Assembly (NCBI RefSeq): GCF_028769735.1
Contig: NC_088171.1
Coordinates: forward strand, 60,137,716-60,201,715
Reading direction: 5' to 3'
DNA length: 64,000 nt
DNA from: Zonotrichia leucophrys gambelii
Taxonomy: Eukaryota > Chordata > Aves > Passeriformes > Passerellidae
The position numbers and the translations under genes are program-made. Below, one piece after another: positions 50,351 to 63,599 of the stretch. Each line of letters opens with the position of its first letter. Within the stretch, counting starts at the first letter, position 1. A model generated the notes under the pieces. The model was not told where the DNA came from, did not search any database, and saw nothing but the letters and a program-made list of their open reading frames with translations.

Positions 50351-53300
50351 AAATCCCGTTCAACTCGAAGCATACAACACCATTTGCTTACATACAAGAA
50401 AAATCAGTTTTCATTGAGTGTGTACTCATCTGCACTAACATTTCATATACAGAGCATTTGTTTCTGTAAGAAGGTTGATTTTTTTTTAACAGATCAGCCT
50501 ATTGGGGTAATTTGCTCTTTTTGTATAGAGGAATTTTATTGTGGATTTATCACTCTGAAAGCATTTAAGTGGAATTCTGCAGCACCTGTGCTTTTTCAGC
50601 CTGGAAATCATATAGGTCTCACATTGTCCCAAACTGATATTCTAAGAAGGTGGCTTACCTGATTTTAATTTTTTTTCTTTTCAGTTGCTCTTTCACACAG
50701 TGACAAGTACAGTGTCTCACTTGTCTCTTGCCGACGTCTGCTGTACTAGGCACTTGGACAAAAATATATCACCAGAAGTGTGAGAAGATACTGTAAATCT
50801 CAAACTGTACTGTAGTACCCTGTTTCTTTTTGGTACTTACCTATGCATCTGAATACCACAGGCATGTAAAACACAAGGCCAGAAAATAACTAAGTAGGGT
50901 TAATAAAAATTATATAGCTTGGAGAAGCCAGAGCAGCAACTAGGAACATTTAAACAGTACACTCAAATTATTTGTATCTGTTTGGAAAAACAGCTTCTGC
51001 TATTAAAGATGTTTTAATTGTAGAATTTACTTTTTAAAAAGCCAATTCTAAAAAGGAAAAAATGGATATGTAGGACTGATGCAGAAACTAATAAATCACA
51101 GGGGAAAATGATGCTAATAAAATTAGCAAAGGTTTAGGAAACTTAAGTCACACCAGCTTTTGGGTACGTGAAAGGAAACTACAAGATACTACAGGATTTC
51201 CTTGTTTTCCAGTGTGTATATGATACTCCTGTACACATAATGTGGTGATTAGTATTAGTAACAGCAGTACTAAAAATGTCAATATTAGCAGCATTGATAG
51301 TAAAATCCGAAAATGGCAAAACCAAAGCAGAACCAAGTGGAGCAAATTAATGAGCCTTTAGCCTAAGACTCAAACCAGCTGTTTTTCCAAAGGATTGAAA
51401 TGGTGCATCTTCATTCTGTATTAGCCTACAGCTGAGGGATCGCTGACATGTGAGCAGTCTGACTCTGAATTCCAGCCAGAAGCAGAGACTTCAGGGCACC
51501 TCTGCTCTTTGCTGCAGGAATGCAGAATTCACAGCATCGCATGCATCTGGCACTTGCAAGGAAAGCTTTCTTATTACATGAAATAGAAAGGCAGTGTGCA
51601 GGTTGATTTGTGGCACTGCTTTTCATATCTCAATGCAAAGAGAAAACCAAGAAATAAAGAAAAAACCCTCAAGTCTCCTGTTAATCATAGAAGTTGACAT
51701 TGTTACTGACAAGTTTCTCGCATGAAGGGAACAACATTCTAAAAATTGAAGGAAATACAGCATAATGGCATAGCTCGAAACTTTCTCCCACTTACTGATT
51801 CACCATCTGATTTCCTTTGCATACAGAAAACTTCATCCCAGCATCTCTCTAATATAGTGAGATTTTAGATTTTTTTCTTAATCAGATTGAGATTTTTTTT
51901 CCTTAATATTTTTTGCACTTTTTTTTCACAAGGAAAGGTATTAAAAATCCATAAGAAAACATCTCCATTCACCTTACATTTACAGTGTGTATATATATTC
52001 ATTGTAAACACAAGTGAGCACAGATGGTAGAATCACACTTAGAAAGAACTAAAAATTTGCCATTTGGCCCAAAGTCCGTCATTCATAACAACATAGATTT
52101 CCCCTCAAGTAGAAGGAAGCATCAGCTGAGCAAAGTTGCCATGACAGACATCCTTCAGGTAGCATCACTTTTTAATTCACTAGGTAAGATTGTGTTATTT
52201 AGAAGGGGGGAAAAAAATCTATAACCACATTTTTAAAAATGTTGAGGGTTTGCAAGTAAAATGTTATTAGGTAAATACCCAACACAGTGAAGGGATTTAT
52301 TATTTTTTCAGCAAAATGAAGCTACTGTACTTGTTTTAGAGATCAGTTTTATCTCATGAACTCAGGTATGCTGGACTTCAAACAAAGAAAGAGGAAAATC
52401 CTTCATAATCTCCTCCATGACCCTAAACAGCCAGAAAATCAAAAGTGTAGCCCATTTTGTTAGCTGACTTACATTTCTTCTTTGTCTCTTTGATCCTTCC
52501 TAATGTATAATTCTCTGCCAAAAAAGTAAGCTATCTGATTACAAATTGTACAACTTTTATTGCCCAAGGCAGTTGTTAATTTTTGCAGTAGGTCAGACAC
52601 GATAGAGCTTTAAAAAGAACCAAGAGCTTCTTAATTGTGTGGTGTACCACTAGCTGTTGCCACATCTCAGAGGAGTTATTGCACCTTGCAGATAATGCCC
52701 TTTTCCCCTGCAAGCCATGAAATAGGTTCGCCCTACATCGATGTATTAATTAGATTTCCAGACTGTTTCAAAAATTATAGCTGAAGCTGCAGTTCAAATA
52801 TTTCAGAAGTTCTTAGAAAGATTGTCTGTTGTGGTTTGTTTTGTCTTGGTTTGTTTTTTAATTGAAAAAGAGGAGGCTCTAACCTTGAACACTGTCTTTC
52901 TTTCTTTTTTTTTTTTTTTTTTTTCAAGGATAAGGTGGGGGAAGAAGCCCGACCTGTAAACTTTGTTGCATTAAAGGAATATACAAGTTCATAAGTTTTG
53001 ATAGAATTCCAGGTTAACTTTGTCAATTCTGATGTTGTAAAAAGTGAATGAATTGGCACGACCTGTAGAAATCTCAGGAAACGTTTGAAATTTCTTCAGC
53101 TGGCTGTATATCAAGCATACAGTGAAAAAAGGAAATAGAAGGAAAGTAGAAAAGAAGGGCAAAAGGCGAAATGGTTTGTGTCCATTTAAGAAAAAATCAA
53201 TAATAGCATAAAATTGATTTAGTGCTTGTCATAAAACATAAGTAAGTGCTGGAAAATAGAGAAAATTGAGTCTCAATTTAATCTGCACAAAAGCCACACT

Positions 53301-55648
53301 GTACTGATGAAGTGATCTGAGGAGAGAGCTACATAAAACCTAAAGACAGATACTTAATTGTCATATTAAAGACTCTCTTTTCTGCCTGCTGGAGTCAAGG
53401 GGTAGGACCCATTAATCATGTGGATAAGGGGTATTGAAATCAAATCTCAATTAAAATCTGTTCAATAATGTCTCTAATATGTTTTTCAAGCATTAATTTT
53501 TTCCCATCGATTCTACACCCCATAAATCAGATATGTTGCAGTGCATGTAATAGTTTATGGAGGAGAGGATTATGGTTTTATGAAGTTAATGCAGCAGAAC
53601 CATTTAATTTACGCAGGCTAAAGTTTTATGTCTGTTGATAATTTCTATTGTTTTCTGTGGGTGAAAATTTGTTGGGATAAAAAACTAAACCATTTTTTTC
53701 TATTTTCATGTATATACATATGTTTGTGTGTGTCTGTGTCTGTACAAACATACACAAAATATTTATGTATACCTACAACCTTATTTTCATGGCCCTATTT
53801 GCAAAGATTGATGTTGAAGAAGATACTTCTTTTTTTTAATTATAGATTGTGGTTTTGGAGAGTGAAGATAATAATCTCTCAGGAAAAAAAGACAACCATT
53901 TTTTGTACTGTTGCACTAAACAATGTCTGGTGAAACACAGACAATAGCAGGGATATTGGCACCTCAGCTTCTGGCTTTTAAGTGAATCCAATATGATGTG
54001 ATCATGAGAAGTTTTGTATGCGATATAAAATTAGTTTGTGGCCTGCTTAAGAAGGAGAAGATTTTTCCACATTTGAAAAAACATTAAACTTTGAAAAAAT
54101 CTAATTTCAGCAACTATGTTCTTCACCTGCATTTCCTGACAGGTACAATTGGCTATATCCTTCTTCATTCCCTGCCATAAGTTCTTGGGTGGGTGTGGGT
54201 GTATACTGTTTCAAAGCTGACAAATTCTACCTAAGGGTCAGCTGCACTTTGCTGGTTGAGTGAATATTGTTTCCTGACTGAAACTTCTCTTACCAAAACA
54301 AAAATCAAAACTCACTTGCAGTATTTAGGCCACCATTTGTAAATACTTTTTGAGACTGCTGGACATGGAAGCAGTCCAATATATTTTCACGCTAAAGAAA
54401 TATGAGATGCAAATGCAACATAATCAGTAGCAAAACATCCTGTGAATTTAATTGAATTTTGGCTCAAGAATATCAGTTCGGAACAGTCAAACTGCTTGAT
54501 GAAGATCTGGTGCAAGTTGTACTTCACAGTAAGACAAAAGTGGCATTAGGTTATATGTGCCTCCAACATTTTGAGTTGAGACTTTGGATCACCTACTAAG
54601 TCACCAAAAAACCAACTATTAGCTATAATCATATGGCCCAAAGTAGCCATAGAAGTGCATTCTAGTAATATTAATGTCTCCTGATGTCTCTTCCCAACCT
54701 GAACTTCTCCTGCGTCAGGAATTGTAATGAGATGCAAAGCCATATAACGCCTGTCTGTCTTATATCCATTCTGGATCTTTTTGCATATGTAATAGTTACT
54801 AACTTAAAGGATGATTCATAGTTAATGTCCCAGGAACCATAGCACAGGCAGTGGTGAGAGCTACAGGCAACATATATTTTAAAAATCAAAACAGAATTTA
54901 TTTAAAATAAATTGTCAGTAGTATGGTTACTCAAGCAAAGGGAACACACTAATGCTGAAAGACAAAGTAAAAAATAATGAGACAGAAAATTAAATTGTGA
55001 ATGTGCTACTCCACTCTCTCCTAATAATATGTTTCTCTTGTAAAATTATAAAAAAAAGGTCTCCTAAATTGCACGGTAATTAGACACAATTTTACAGCAG
55101 AAGACTGTACATAAGAAGACTTAAATATTGCTACTGTAAATTTTTATTAGTATTATTTTTACCAAATCATATTAAGGAGATTGGATGCTAATTTGTGCCA
55201 TAGCTGAAAGTTTTGCCAGCATAGCTGCATCAGAAATGAGTATGAGCAAGATAAATTATTCAGCACACAGTTCTACTATGGAAAATTCCTTTGGTTGATA
55301 CAACTTATGTCACCCCTTCCAGTTTTCATAACATAATTCCTACAGGTTAGATATACAGACAAACACTTTTTGCAGTATATACAGCTATAATTTAAAAAAT
55401 ACTTTTTACTGACAATGTACTGTAAAATGCAGGGGTTTCCTGCTTATTACTTGTTGGGTTTCAAATGTACTTTGGTTATGTAGCATGTATAAGGATGCAT
55501 TTTAACATGGTACAAAATTAGCCTATGAAACTCTTTGCTACAAAATTATGATTAATTGAAAAAGCTAAGAAGAAGACTGTAGATTTATCTCAATCATAAA
55601 ACACTTCCACAGTTGCATCAGGTAGGATAAAACACTTTTAAAGGGGAT
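50351..55648. other. Noncoding stretch, no gene seen
   Basis: AT-rich DNA with frames of about 120 codons or fewer. A T20 run follows CTTT units at 52898-52924. A TG-rich patch with flanking inverted TATA/ACATA motifs occurs near 53709-53765. If the CpG islands are a promoter, the first intron or gene body could run in this direction, but I can show no exon. Confidence 0.5.
52898..52924. repeat. (CTTT)n / poly-T run
   Basis: CTTT units run into an uninterrupted T20. It is a simple repeat with no attached retroposon recognised. Confidence 0.9.
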
Positions 55649-55785
55649 ATAAACCCTCGTGCTTCAGGTCACAAACAACAGAGAAGATTTAGAAATACAC
55701 CTCCAGCCTAAGGGTGGATTATTCTGCTAAGGTGTGCCATACCTTTTCCTGAAAAGTCTGATTGTGCTCAGGATACTATCTCTTT
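55649..55785 (+). mobile_element. Ancient CR1-L-like 3' end
   Basis: AAACCCTCGTGCTTCAGGTC at 55651-55670 resembles the conserved CATGCTTCAGGGCATAA-type block near the 3' end of old CR1-L/reptilian CR1 elements. About 100 bp later, CTCAGGATACTATCT fits the GACAGGATACTGGGCTAGAT region. Divergence is heavy, as expected for copies predating the bird radiation. Old CR1-type copies are a known source of conserved noncoding elements. The intervening alignment is weak, so boundaries are approximate. Confidence 0.6.
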
Positions 55786-57259
55786 GGTGCATCACAGTCC
55801 TATGACCTATCTGTATAGATGCTTGAAACTTCTAGTTACCCTCACAGTTCAGGCAGTTTCCCAGGTTTTTTGCCTGCCAAAATATTCTGAGTAATCCTTC
55901 TAGAGGTTAATCCTCTAGAAGATGACTCTTCCAGGATAACACCCTGAATTATCAGCTTTCATTTGCTCTCTGCAGCTAACTGGGAAAGCTATTTCTTGTG
56001 ACTTCAACTGGGCTTAAGAGTGGGATGAAAATGGTACTGCTGGTCTGCAGGCCACAGATCTCCTGGGTGTAAAAAGTCTCTTTGCCAGCTGCCTTGATGC
56101 TGTTTTTAACACTAGCCACGTGTAGAAGTGAGAAATAAGAAAATATTCCCCCCTAATTCAAAGTACGGGAGACAACTCACCCATTAATGTTCAAAGATGA
56201 ACTACGCAAACCTACATTATATATTAATATATCTTGGTATTATATATTAATTCAATTTAAATAGATTCTGTTTCCTCCAGCTAAAAAGCTGTCAGGAATC
56301 CTACACAGCTGGGAAGATTAGCATAGGCTGGATCACAGCTCAGGGTCCAGGATATTCTCAATTACTCTCTGAATGTCCATTCAGATCCATACATTTGCCC
56401 TGGTAATTTCCAGCAATTCTAAAACTCAATCCTTAATTAAGATGTCAAACTTTAGCACTTTTCTCAAAGGATTAGTGACTGTCCCTTTCTAATTTTAGAA
56501 ATATTGATGTCCCTGGGGCATAGCTATGTGAAGCTGTCTCTTGCTAGACAGTAAAAAAAAATTTGTCATGAATAGTTCACTATGTTGTTTATCCCTTCTT
56601 TCAAATGGCAGGAATGGTTCAAACCTCAGTATCTAGCTTTTCATACATAAAAAATACAGTCCTTGCAATCACATAAATTGATTCCATACTAATATGCTAA
56701 GGAACACAATGGATGTGGACCATTTCTGATTGTTCTTTGAAAATATAATCACAGTCTGGGGAACTGGACTTGAGGTAAATGATTACTAATCTGTTTTTGA
56801 CAGACACCATGACAATAGGATAGCTTTTTCTATTATCACATTACACAGTTCCAGCGATCACATTACATATTATTAAATAGAAACAATAGTTTCTGTGTTG
56901 ATACACAGTATACCAAAAAGAATAATTCCTGTGGTTTGTGTTTCACTATTTCTGGTCATACCTCAGTCCTTTTACCTTTCTTGCATTTGACATTTGAAAG
57001 AGGAAACAGAAGATTTGCTGAAAGTCCAGAATCATCTTGTGAGGAGTGAGGAACAGTGCTGTTTATGGTATTCAAGCCAGTAGGATCAAGTATGTGGCTG
57101 GGAGAAGGTGGCTGAGGCAGGAATGGCAGTGGACAAAGATGAGGAGAGAACTACATCAAGCATAAACTCATCAAGGTAGGAATTGAGGGGAAAATAAAGC
57201 TTAGGTCATCTCAATCTTACTTCTTAGGACTTCTCAGCTGTGGGTGTTCATGTGGTTAT
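55786..57259. other. Noncoding stretch, no gene seen
   Basis: AT-rich DNA. A direct repeat of an ATTATATATTAA-like motif occurs twice at about 56217-56252. No gene or named repeat was recognised; the start of the CR1 on its right may reach back somewhat further than stated. Confidence 0.5.
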
Positions 57260-58588
57260 TCCATGATCTCATCTCTATGCCTGGGCAGATCATGGAACAG
57301 ATCCTGCTAGAAGCTAAAGTAGTCACATGGAGGACAGGGAGGTTATTTGGGACAACCAGCACAGCTTCAGCAGGGGCAAATCCTGCCTAACCAACCTGGT
57401 GGCTTTCTGTGACAAAGTCACTACATCAGTGGACAAGGGAAGAGGTCGTTTATCTAGACTTCTGTACAGCCTTTGACATGGTCCCCCACAATATCCTGCC
57501 TTCTAAATTAGAGATATATGGATTTGATTGCTGGACTGTTCAGTGGATAAGGAGTTGGTTGGACTCCTTATCATATCCAGAGGGTAGTGGTCAACAGCTC
57601 AGAGCCATGATGGAGATCAGGGACAGTGGGTGTCCCTCAGGGGTCTGCATTGTGAGCAGTGTTATTTAATGTGTCCATTAATGACATAGACAAAGGAATC
57701 AAGTGCACCCTCAACAAGTTTACAGATGATACCAAGCTGAGTGGTGCTATTGGCATACCTGAAGGATGGGATGCCATACAGAGGGACCTGGATAAGCTCA
57801 AGAATTGGATCCATGGGAATCTCTTGAGGCTTAACTAAGCCAAGTGCTGGTCTACTACTGGGTTGGGGCAAAGCTGGTACCAACAAAGGCTGGGGGATGA
57901 TCAGATCCAGAACAGCCCTGCCGAGAAGGATGTGGAGGTGCTGGTGAGTGAGAGGCTGGACATGACCTGGCAATGTGCACTTGCAGCCCAGAAGACCAGT
58001 GTCATCCTGGGCTGCATCAAAAGCAGAGTGGCCAACAGGGAGAGGGAGGGGATTTTGTCCCTCTCTTCTGGTGAGACCCCACCGGCAGTGCTGCATCCAG
58101 CTCTGGGGTCCCCAGCACAGGAAGGACATGGAGTGAGTCCAGAGGAGGCCACCAAGACGATTAGAGAGATGGAGCACCTCTCCTTCAAGGAAGAACTAAG
58201 AAAATTGAGATTGTTCAGTCTGGAAAAGAGAAGTCTTTGGGTGACCTAATTGCAGTCTTCCAGTAACTGAAGGGAGCATAAAAGACTGATGGAGAGAGAC
58301 TATTTACAAGAACATGGAGTGACAGGACAAGGGATAATGACTTCAAACTAAAAGAGGGTAGATTTAGATTAGATATTAGGAAGAAATTCTTCACAGTGAG
58401 GATGATGAGGCCTGAAAACAGGTTTCACAGAGAAGGTGTGGATGCTCCATCCCTGGAAGTGTTCAAGGCCAAGTTGAATAGGACCTGTTCTAGTGGAAGA
58501 GATCCCTGCCTCTGGTAGAGAGGTTGGAATGAAATGATCTTTAAGATCCTTTCCAGCCCAAAACATTCTGTGATTGATTCTATGGTAC
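57260..58588 (+). mobile_element. CR1 LINE with broken reverse transcriptase
   Basis: The longest CR1 here, about 1.3 kb, 5'-truncated within ORF2. In one frame (57409-57669) it encodes reverse transcriptase palm sequence containing [17 protein letters not shown]. The catalytic block appears downstream in another frame as FTDDT at 57719-57733, where CR1 usually has FADDT. The C-terminal part (57863-58249) has AEKDVEVLVSERLDM, CALAAQK and GCIKSRVANR blocks. A frameshift near 57665 and a TAA at 57836-57838 break the frame, so it is not autonomous. The 3' tail ends with TTCTGTGATTGATTCTATGG around 58568-58587. Minus-strand frames of 171 and 95 codons over it are antisense shadows. Confidence 0.95.
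57409..58249 (+). pseudogene. CR1 ORF2 reverse transcriptase remnant
   Basis: Remnant of the CR1 pol gene inside the LINE. Reverse transcriptase copies CR1 RNA at the target site by target-primed reverse transcription. Visible here are palm motif A (the YLDFCTAFD block) and motif C (FTDD, with the two catalytic aspartates kept). The thumb/C-terminal blocks are AEKDVEVL, QCALAAQK, GCIKSRV and EHLSFKEELRKL. The endonuclease domain and 5' part of RT are absent through 5' truncation. A frame change lies between motif A and motif C, and a stop at 57836-57838. It cannot encode a working enzyme. Confidence 0.9.
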
Positions 58589-60469
58589 TATTCCCTGCAT
58601 ATGTGGTAGGAGTGGCTGAGCTCAGTCCAAGCTGTCCTGATAATTAGAGAGGAAAACAGAGTGATCTCAAAGGCTTTTCAGCAGCCACAAGCTCAAATTT
58701 TATTTGTACTCTCTCCCAGCCCAACTCCTTCCCCCTTCTATAAACAGGACTTTGACTGTGCCCAGCTGTCTACCCAAAAATTCTCTGATGTCAAATATCA
58801 GGATGTACACCTTGCTCACTTTAAATCTCCAGCCCCTTTTAGATGAAAAGATCTGCTGGTCACAGTAACTGAATTGGAAAGGCAGGCTAGGTGATTTTCA
58901 ACAACAGGTCCTGTTTTACTAATGTCTGAGAAGACTCAAAGACTTATCAAAGGTTATCTAACAGTAACCTTGGCAATACCAAGAATAGCATCTCTGTGCC
59001 CAAAATGGACATGTCAGTCACTGGCCATATCACTTTTTTCATGGAAAAAAGCAGCTTAACTACCAAGTCGTAGTTCTGATCTTAGTATGTCCTAGCTTTT
59101 AGCTGCCCTTGTAATTTGTGCTGCTTCTTTTCCTGATTCCCAACCAGGAAAATATTTAAACTGAGTAGTACAAAAAAAAGGGGGAATAAGGAGAAAAGTT
59201 CTTTAAAAGTGCTGCTATCTGTTGCTTTATTTGAAATGTAAGACATTTGCTTTTTGGAAACATAATTATAAAATACTGATGAAAGAAGGAGTTTTTTGAT
59301 GGCGACATAAAAGAGGGTACTACACCAGAGATGTCTTTTTTTTATTCGTGTTTTTCAAATAAGTTATCATCTGTTGAATTAGAATAACCTGATATAGAAT
59401 AACTTTCTATCCCTAAAGGACTTTCAGTTTTCCAGCAGAGTTGTCACGCTTTCCCTGTCTGAACAAGAATCTTTCATTTCCCTCAATGATCTGTGGAGTT
59501 GGAATACTTAAACATGTCAGAATTAAACACGTTTTCTATCAGTGCAAGACATTCCCCATGCACCTATCCAGGCAATACTGCTTGACACTGACTGTCAAAT
59601 GGAGCATCATTTTTAAGTACAGACACCCTAGACCATCCACTGAACCCAGGCAGAAGTGCTTACCAGTTGCACTTCCACATGCTGTGGAAAAAAAAAAAAA
59701 AAGAAAGAAAATTGAGTATTGTTCCCCTTTTTGCTTCCCTTCAACAAAATCTCACTAGCATTTGCTGCAATAAAACCAAACACAATGGAATCATTTTATA
59801 TGTGAGTGACTCTCAAATATAGGTCCCCAAGCCACTGTTCCAAATTAACAGCAGTTAAGCACCCATTGATAGACTTAAAATAAGTCATTACCCAGTGGAC
59901 TCCTCCGTAGTCACCACTCAGAAGGTGCAGAGAGTTCCATGGGAGTTTTGGCAGAGTTTATGCATCTGATTGTGTTTAGGTTATGAAGAAATACCATTTT
60001 GTGCATAGTGATCTCTTTTACAACAGGTTCTCAGTACCAGCAGATTCCATTATCAAGCACAGGCCTCCCTTTAACCTGACTCTTAAAAACTTTTGATGAA
60101 TATATTGTGTAAGAATTTTCATGATAAGTCAGAGAAGCCTTAATTAAATGCAAACTGATTCCTTCAAATCTTTCCTTTGACAATGCGGGCATGAATGGAA
60201 CACATTTGAGAGCTCACACAGCTCTAGTTTTCATGCAAAAGACTCAAGTCCCATGAGTGAGCCAATTACAAATTATAGTGTAGGTGAACTCATTTTTTTC
60301 CATTCACTGGAGCTGATTCTGTGTCATTAATGCTGATATCTTAAAAGGAAGAAACGGCGTTTCATATCTCATTAACATTACAGAAGAGAAATGAAATTAA
60401 TTCTATGATAGAGGAGAGCTACATGCATGGATCTAGTTCAGTTGCCTACATTTTAATTAGTTTTTACAG

Positions 60470-60600
60470 AAAGCCAGAGCCATATCCACCACCAAAAGGC
60501 TCTCTAATCCTCTGTGGTGTCTCGCTCTGACCTCATTGGCACAGGCTTGCTATTGGCTGGGGTTCCCCCACTGTTAGGCTTAAATCAGCTAGTGTGAAAT
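60470..60600. promoter_or_regulatory. Candidate element with two CCAAT-type sites
   Basis: Two ATTGG (inverted CCAAT) cores at 60535-60539 and 60552-60556 are 17 bp apart, the second in the strong NF-Y context CTATTGGCTGG. The surroundings are less AT-rich than the flanks and non-repetitive. Paired CCAAT boxes 1-3 helical turns apart are typical of NF-Y-bound promoters or enhancers. There is no CpG island here, so promoter function is doubtful. Confidence 0.25.
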
Positions 60601-60731
60601 TTTAGTTGAGTGTTAACTGTGCCAAAATCCATCTTTAGAGCTCTCAACCTTTCACTTCCCAAATGCTGAAGAGTGGCACTGTAACAGTAGAATGTGACTT
60701 GTGTTATGAATCTATGAATGTGGAGGCTTAG

Positions 60732-60744
60732 ATATATATATATA
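60732..60744. repeat. (TA)n tract
   Basis: Short pure alternating TA run followed by AAAA. Confidence 0.85.
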
Positions 60745-63524
60745 AAAGGGCCATAATTTACAGGAAACATATTGTAAAGGAAACTTTAGTCTCTCATATC
60801 TATTTACAGCTGCATGTGCAGTGTAAGAGTCACCTAATATTGGATGGGTGATGCTCAGAGACAGAAAAATAAGATTTCTTTCTTAAAAAAACCTACATAT
60901 TGTCAAGCTTGGGAGCTGGCCATATATGTCCTTGATTCATTTAGTGTAGAAAGCTATTTATTGGTATTGAAATCCCACTGCCACAAACGCATTTATCTCC
61001 TGTACTCTTCTTTTGGCCTGGACTAACTCAAGCACACATATAGATAAACGTAGCTCTATGCCCCATGTGCCAAAGGCAGTAAAGCAAATAGCTCTCAACA
61101 CTGACAATGTACTGATACTCAGAGTTGTTCCTTGCCACATATATTTCCTGTTGTTTTGTCGATTTTTTTTTAATGATGTCTGGCTATTAATGCAAAGACT
61201 TGTGTAAGAGGAGTGACCCTGAGGCTGTTCTAGACTATATTCAAATCCAAAATCTATTGAATTCTAGCAGCCTGCAACCATGGTTCAGAAGAGCTGGAAA
61301 TACCTTTTTCTCCACCAGACATGAGCATGTTGTGACACAAGAGATGAAAGACCAGAAAAACTACCAATTATCAAGGACAGGAATAAAAATCTACACCGCT
61401 TTAAATTATAGATGATTGGCATCAGCATTTGCACTGCAGCATTCTTTGTCTCTTAAAAAAAAGCTCTAAGAAGATATTTTATAACTTTTCCTCATTAAAA
61501 ACCCATTCATCCTCTAGTCTCTTGGTAAAAGGTAGATGTTTTGTGAAAGATTCCATTGAGGCTTTGTATCATAAATGCATCTTGCTTATAACAGTTTTTA
61601 GGGTGTACTTCCTCAAGACTGAGTCACTTAACAATAGCTGATTTAATTAATTAATTAGAATTATGCTATTTAATTGTCTTTTTCCTCTTCCTTTTTTTTT
61701 TTCCAAACTATTTCCTTTTTTCCTTTTCTTTTAGAAAACATTAAAAACATCAAGCTCAAAAAAGCTAAATGCCACTATATAGTGGATCTCTCTCAATCAG
61801 TAATAATCATTCTGAAAATACAGCACCCTGTTGTGATATCTGTATGTTACTGTGAGGGAATTTCTCTCAAAGCAGTCACACAAACTGTTCATTTGGCAAA
61901 ATTTGGAGTGAAACACTATCTAGAGCATGATAAGAGCAGGAAGAAAATGTGTGACTTGGACGAGAGAGCGACAGTGCATCTTAAAAAGAAAACAACCCCC
62001 CCTACTCTTAGTAGTGAAAATGAGTATTTATAATTCAGTGAGAAAACAAAGCAAAACACCCACAGATTTCCTCTTACTTTGTGACACGAGGAGTATTTGA
62101 TCTGGCACACAGTTCACCCAAGATTTAGCAGATTCAGAAAGATTTTAATTTTTGTTAAGTAAAGCATAATATTCACCATTTTTGCTGGGGAGAAAATCAA
62201 GGTAAAAAGAAATCATGTCACAGTGGATTACAAAGTGGTTTCCAGAATTGCCACTTTTAGTGTTAGAAAAACTTTTTCTCTAATACTGTGATTTTTAGTC
62301 TTTTGGGCTGACCCAGAAAGATCACCAGAGTACTGCCAACTCTCTGTTATTCAGGATATTTTAGGGATGGAAATGAGAACTGAGGAATCCGAAATTACGG
62401 AAAATAATTTGATAGAAGGTAAATGTGTCTGTGCAGAAACTGTATGAACTGGGTCAGCTCAAGTATATTGGTGCTTATTAGCTCCATTTAATAATTTTCT
62501 TTGAAAAGCCAGTGGAGCATCTTGATATGGAAGGCATTCAGCATGGCTAATATTTTGATAGTTTACAAAACATATGCATGTATCTTTACATTCCTATCAT
62601 TTATAAACACATGTAGCTTTTGAAAGTACATACTTGCACAGAAATTTTTGCCAGTATTATGTAAAACAGTAATTTGCAAGTTATTTAAGATGAAGGTAAT
62701 TTGTAAATGTGTAGTGTTGTACTGCTACACTGCAGCAATGTTTTTCTAGTTTTAACATTTTTCTACTGGACCTCTGCAAAGTAATACTTCAGGTGAGAGT
62801 GTCCACTGATTTTCTGTGGAGTATTAGATGTTGCCTGATATTTTTGAGCACTTGGGAAAAGTTCTTCCAATGTCTAAAGCTGAAAATACTGGAATATCAT
62901 GTAACCATCATATAACTGGTTATATCAATCATATAACCATTGCTAACTGCCAAGGACAGCAGGTCTTTAGGCTCTTTAATTTCTTATATCCCCACTGAGC
63001 AGCTAATGTTTGAAAAAAGGCAGTGGTCCCATTTCTTCCCTACTTGTGTGGATGTCAAGTTCAGTTAAACCCAGCAGAAACTGAGCTAAAAAATTCTATA
63101 TAAATTCTCACTGAGGTGTTTTTTCCTAGTAAGACATGCTTGCTTTTCAATTTTTTTTTCCTTACAGGAATCCTTTATCTAGATAAATATATCCTACAAA
63201 TCTTGAAAGAAAACAAACATTCTCCTAAAAGCAGACTGTAAAACAGTTGCTTTTCAGAACTTTATCCTCTTATAAAGCTTCTTTTTTGCAGGACTCAGCT
63301 CTGCTAAGCTCCCTGCTACAATATCTCAGCTTGTTCTATTTGACGGCTGTTCCCCTGCCATCACTCATTTTCAGTGGGCAAGGGGGAGCAATTGCTGGGC
63401 ATCAAATCATCATCAAGTAAAGCAGCCTTGACACTAGTTAAAAAGGGAGATGGATGGTCAGTTGGCTTCTACAGAAAATATTCTCTTAAGTATCCTACCA
63501 AGGTCCCTTGATACAGCCTAGTGC

Positions 63525-63599
63525 TTTTCTTTCTTTTTTTTTTTTCCTTTTTTTTTTCTTTTTTTCTTTTATTTTCTTTTTTTTTTTTTTTTTCTTTTT
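63525..63599. repeat. Polypyrimidine (T/C) tract
   Basis: About 75 bases of almost pure T with scattered C (and one A near 63571). It is a low-complexity tract, possibly decayed poly-T, and no retroposon body is recognisable on the minus strand side. Confidence 0.9.

Noticed and set aside
57662..58177. 171-codon minus-strand frame at the CR1
   Set aside because: It is antisense to the CR1 ORF2 C-terminal region, which is recognisable on the plus strand.
61674..62033. 119-codon frame after a TTCTTTTAG tract, as a possible exon
   Set aside because: The start of the frame is the pyrimidine tract itself and the rest matches nothing I recognise. No donor or neighbouring exon.
63525..63599. Poly-T tract as the tail of a minus-strand processed pseudogene
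   Set aside because: No cDNA-like or LINE-like body could be recognised next to the tract and no target duplication was seen.
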